From the NCBI RefSeq assembly GCF_000012985.1, contig NC_007645.1, forward strand, positions 4,796,581-4,860,580: DNA of 64,000 nucleotides, in the 5' to 3' direction. Position 1 is the first letter of the stretch. Every line of letters starts with the position of its first letter. The notes beneath the pieces are model-generated. The model did no database searches, was not told where the DNA came from, and was given only the letters and a program-made list of their open reading frames with translations. This DNA is from Hahella chejuensis KCTC 2396. GTDB lineage: Bacteria > Pseudomonadota > Gammaproteobacteria > Pseudomonadales > Oleiphilaceae. The position numbers and the translations under genes were made by a program. Shown here piece by piece: positions 62,720-64,000 of the stretch.

Positions 62720-64000
<1,281 letters not shown>

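Overview
The window looks like a chromosomal segment of a marine gammaproteobacterium. Evidence is the MnmC, LigA, FlgAMN, CheV/CheR, RhlE and DbpA protein types, an E. coli-like sigma-28 promoter and moderate GC. The gene content and the large exopolysaccharide (EPS) locus would fit a Hahella-like member of the Oceanospirillales. That placement is inferred from protein character; no database was searched.

Layout. 1-5.7 kb: the 3' part of a sensor histidine kinase, an unknown membrane protein, a C-terminal fragment of an ATP-grasp (R2K/DUF4343-like) protein, and a Ser/Thr kinase with PEGA and FGE-like domains. 6.2-10.9 kb: three exported proteins (a carotenoid-oxygenase-like protein, a lactone-oxidase-like flavoprotein and an unknown). 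11.2-36.3 kb: an EPS locus. It has a WbaP/WcaJ-type initiating transferase, an export module on the minus strand (Wzc-like kinase, short OPX protein, BBP2-type barrel), Ugd, a fused GT26-GT4 protein, several GT4/GT2 enzymes, a Wzy-like polymerase, a Wzx-like flippase, a sulfotransferase, a pyruvyltransferase, a secreted beta-helix protein, and an MBOAT acyltransferase with an SGNH-like partner. Together these predict a Wzx/Wzy-type polymer carrying glucuronate, sulfate, pyruvate ketal and O-acyl groups.

36.6-50.1 kb: mixed housekeeping and accessory genes. These include an orphan LysR DNA-binding domain, a di-haem peroxidase, a frameshifted outer-membrane barrel remnant, RhlE, DbpA, a cold-shock protein, a TPR protein, a metallophosphatase, a LysR/YeiH divergent pair, and a dual-specificity-like phosphatase in an AT-rich patch. 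50.3 kb: tRNA-Ser(GGA). 50.5-56.7 kb: chemotaxis and flagellar genes (cheR, cheV, flgA, flgM, flgN), then a divergent pair made of a membrane protein with a MshEN-type c-di-GMP-binding domain and a membrane diguanylate cyclase. 56.7-64 kb: exported cyclophilin, mnmC, a CBS protein, a large Calx-beta lipoprotein, and ligA running off the right edge.

The most unusual signals are non-coding. First, a hairpin-rich dispersed repeat occurs four times (about 3.0, 13.1, 43.55 and 62.6 kb), and its first stem varies with compensating changes. Second, two intergenic sites in the EPS locus (17.8 and 30.65 kb) share a 16-bp inverted-repeat consensus, again with paired changes in both arms. Both sets look like structures under selection and are not explained by the coding genes.
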